Under the pieces are notes generated by a model. It was not told the DNA's origin, searched no databases, and saw only the letters and a program-made list of their open reading frames with translations. Source: Bacteroidota bacterium (GTDB taxonomy: Bacteria; Bacteroidota; Bacteroidia; Chitinophagales; Chitinophagaceae). Taken from it: 57,238 bases of DNA. Below are positions 55,416 to 57,238 of the stretch, one piece after another. The stretch covers positions 1 through 57,238 of the forward strand of contig JAFDYF010000037.1 in the NCBI GenBank assembly GCA_018267575.1. The letters run 5' to 3'. The position numbers and the translations under genes were made by a program. How positions within the stretch are numbered: the stretch's first letter is position 1; the number at the start of each line of letters is the position of its first letter.

Positions 55416-56675
55416 ATGGTAGACAGGATAATTGAAAAAAAGAAATGGTCCACCAAGCGTTTGCTAACGATTGGCGGAATAGTGGCATTGATAGCGTTGA
55501 TCGGGGCCAGTTATTATTTCACATCGGGTAAATCAAAATTAAATGTGGATCTGGACCGGATTACCATCAGCGAGGTAAAGAAAGGACCTTTCCAGGAAAA
55601 TATCCCAGTGAACGGAGTGGTGATGCCCATCACTACTATTTATTTGGATGCAACAGAAGGTGGCCGGGTAGAACAACGCTATGTGGAAGATGGTGCCATC
55701 ATGAAAAAGGGGCAGCCTATTTTACGTCTTTCAAACACGGATCTGTTGATGACGATGATGAGCCAGCAGAATACCGTTTACAACACCTTGACTCAAATGC
55801 AGATCAACCATAATGCCGCATTGCAGAACACGGTGAGTAAACAAACCCAGATGGCCGATGTGGAAAGTCTCTTCAAAGAAGCAGAGCGGGTATATAATCT
55901 TGATAAAAAATTATATGCTGAAAAAGTGATTGGTTTGCAAGAATTCAAACAAGCAGAAAACAATTACAATTATTATTTGAACAAGAAAAAATTGACACAG
56001 CAAATTTTGCAACAAGACTCTGTATCCCGCGCCACTCAAGAGGCACAGGACAAACTTTCCTACAAAGGCTCACAGGAAGCATTGGAGATTATGAAGCAAA
56101 GGGTGGGAGACCTTATAGTTAAGGCACCTATTGATGGTCAACTTACCTCGTTGGACGCTGAGATTGGCCAAAGCAAAACAAAGGGTCAACGTTTGGGACA
56201 GATAGATGTGTTGAGTGGTTTCAAAGTGCGTGTGGATATTGACGAACATTATATCTCCCGGATTTATACCGGTCTTACCGGTACTTTCAGCTTTGCGGAC
56301 AGTTCTTACAAACTAAAAATCGTCAAAGTATTTACCCAGGTAACCGGGGCGAAATTCCAAGTGGATATGGCATTCATTGGTCCGGCTCCCAAAGGTATCC
56401 GTCGTGGACAGACCCTTCAAATATTATTGGCATTGAGCGATGAAAGGCAGGCCTTGTTAGTACCTCGTGGAGGATTTTTCCAACAAACGGGTGGCAATTG
56501 GATTTTTAAAGTGAGCGATGATGGCAAAACGGCTTATCGTACCGATATCACTCTAGGTAATCAAAACATCGATTATTATGAAGTGATGCAAGGGCTGAAG
56601 GCCGGTGACAAAGTCGTGACCTCGAGTTACGAAACCTACGGTAATATGCAGGTGTTGGTGTTGAAGAAGGAGTAG
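55416..56675 (+). CDS. Periplasmic adaptor (HlyD/MacA-type membrane fusion protein)
   Basis: The 419-residue protein has a short cytoplasmic basic start, one membrane helix (about 17-36), the barrel-sandwich half (VNGVVMPITTIYLDATEGGRV, EDGAIMKKGQPILRLSN), a coiled-coil hairpin (about 118-215), the returning lipoyl half (VGDLIVKAPIDGQLT) and the beta-barrel and proximal domains. Such adaptors connect an inner-membrane ABC or RND pump to an outer-membrane channel. The pump genes would be expected beyond the window. The divergent two-component pair is a probable regulator. Confidence 0.85.
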   Translation: MVDRIIEKKKWSTKRLLTIGGIVALIALIGASYYFTSGKSKLNVDLDRITISEVKKGPFQENIPVNGVVMPITTIYLDATEGGRVEQRYVEDGAIMKKGQPILRLSNTDLLMTMMSQQNTVYNTLTQMQINHNAALQNTVSKQTQMADVESLFKEAERVYNLDKKLYAEKVIGLQEFKQAENNYNYYLNKKKLTQQILQQDSVSRATQEAQDKLSYKGSQEALEIMKQRVGDLIVKAPIDGQLTSLDAEIGQSKTKGQRLGQIDVLSGFKVRVDIDEHYISRIYTGLTGTFSFADSSYKLKIVKVFTQVTGAKFQVDMAFIGPAPKGIRRGQTLQILLALSDERQALLVPRGGFFQQTGGNWIFKVSDDGKTAYRTDITLGNQNIDYYEVMQGLKAGDKVVTSSYETYGNMQVLVLKKE

Positions 56676-56811
56676 AGGGGGAATTAGGAATTGGGGATTT
56701 GGAATTGGGGTGAGTGGTTGATAAGTTGAAAGGTTGAGAAGTTGATAAGTGGGATACACGGGGTTCAAACGCTAAATTGTTTTTTTTTGCTCTTTGTGAA
56801 AAGTATTGAAA
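56676..56811. repeat. Intergenic simple repeats after the adaptor gene
   Basis: The tract is built from near-repeats of GGAATTGGGGATTTGGAATTGGGG and GTTGATAAGTTGAAAGGTTGAGAAG type words. It interrupts the expected efflux operon and looks like dispersed intergenic filler. Confidence 0.45.
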
Positions 56812-57018
56812 ATGAAAAATAAATTCTCGTTGATCATTGCCTTTCTGGTTTGCGGTTGGGTATTCTATGCTTCTTTCAAGGGGAATGGAAAGGGTGTTAA
56901 GAATACTGCCGATGCAATAATGGCTACAAAAGCACAGGATAAGAGGCAATGTACAGAAGCAGAACATGCAACGGGTGAATTTTCTATTATCAATTTGCTT
57001 TTTTCATTAATTAGATAG
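56812..57018 (+). CDS. Possible small exported peptide
   Basis: From the ATG at 56812 the frame encodes 68 residues with a hydrophobic start (KFSLIIAFLVCGWVFYASF) that could be a signal or anchor, then a polar stretch. I recognise no family. It lies between repeat tracts, and such short frames arise by chance, so it may not be a gene. Confidence 0.25.
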   Translation: MKNKFSLIIAFLVCGWVFYASFKGNGKGVKNTADAIMATKAQDKRQCTEAEHATGEFSIINLLFSLIR

Positions 57019-57059
57019 GGTTCAGTTATTTAAGTGGTAAAAATATTAATCGGAGAGTG

Positions 57060-57238
57060 CCCTTAGCTCCAGTCTCCTCTCCATCTCGCCTGAGGCGAGA
57101 GAGAGGGTTAGGTTGAGTGATTAAGGGCTTGCGTTCAGCGTTGCGCATCCAGCTTTAAGCGTTGCGCCCTTTGTATCCTTAGCGCTCTTTGCGTGTAACA
57201 AAAAGAAAATTTCTCGCAGAGACGCAGAGGAGAAAAGT
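57060..57238. repeat. Intergenic short-repeat block at the window end
   Basis: A perfect hairpin TCTCGCC-TGA-GGCGAGA (57084-57100) lies beside GCGTTCAGCGTTGCGCATC (57131-57149) and a CGCAGAGACGCAGAGG-type tract near the end. These words recall repeats seen inside the alpha-2-macroglobulin gene and in its 3' flank. No gene is visible here. Confidence 0.55.

Overview
The window reads as chromosomal DNA of a Bacteroidota bacterium, most likely a Chitinophagaceae-type organism. Pointers are the -7 promoter word TAnnTTTG in front of several genes, the absence of clear Shine-Dalgarno sequences, a CarboxypepD_reg-like TonB receptor, a DUF6600 (YXWGXW-type) lipoprotein, a TMEM220 protein, a large secreted alpha-2-macroglobulin, and the pheT / coiled-coil / zapA / rny gene order. 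This placement rests on recognised families, not on a database search.

Layout. 1-250: a broken tRNA-like sequence with a terminator. 247-1518: a lipoprotein esterase on the minus strand. 1869-7508: the most distinctive region, an Rrf2 repressor with two matching palindromic operators, followed by a C-family (cbb3-like) haem-copper oxidase subunit, a CcoO-CcoP-like dihaem cytochrome, two small membrane-anchored proteins, a group III truncated haemoglobin, a four-helix membrane protein, a haemerythrin and a [2Fe-2S] ferredoxin. I read it as a probable nitric-oxide or micro-oxic respiratory and defence cluster. 7539-13687: a GH78 rhamnosidase, an iron alcohol dehydrogenase and a glutamine-amidotransferase/aldehyde-dehydrogenase fusion. 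13868-28857: mostly housekeeping genes (pdxA, rny, zapA, pheT, dnaB, CYTH, rsmE, pyrD, thiolase) plus an Asn-rich DUF6600 lipoprotein.

28935-33432: a NarL-type regulator with a degenerate kinase, then a small LRGPP protein and a TonB receptor. 33568-35525: DUF983, sucD and a small secreted protein. 35692-41904: a 2070-residue alpha-2-macroglobulin that keeps its CAEQ thioester, carries a scrambled SusC-plug-like segment, and has dispersed repeats inserted in frame. 42214-47433: an FAD oxidoreductase, two MtfA-like M90 peptidases and a GH63-like hydrolase whose natural start codon looks mutated to ATA. 47638-52307: aspS, a membrane protein, a PadR regulator with two paralogous HAAS-like membrane proteins, and a TMEM220 protein. 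52367-56675: a sigma-54 response regulator and kinase pair divergent from an efflux adaptor. The end of the window is rich in short repeats.

No CRISPR array, rRNA, insertion sequence or phage gene was seen. The best candidates for something undescribed are the Rrf2-controlled oxidase/globin/haemerythrin cluster and the alpha-2-macroglobulin with its plug-like insertion and in-frame repeats.
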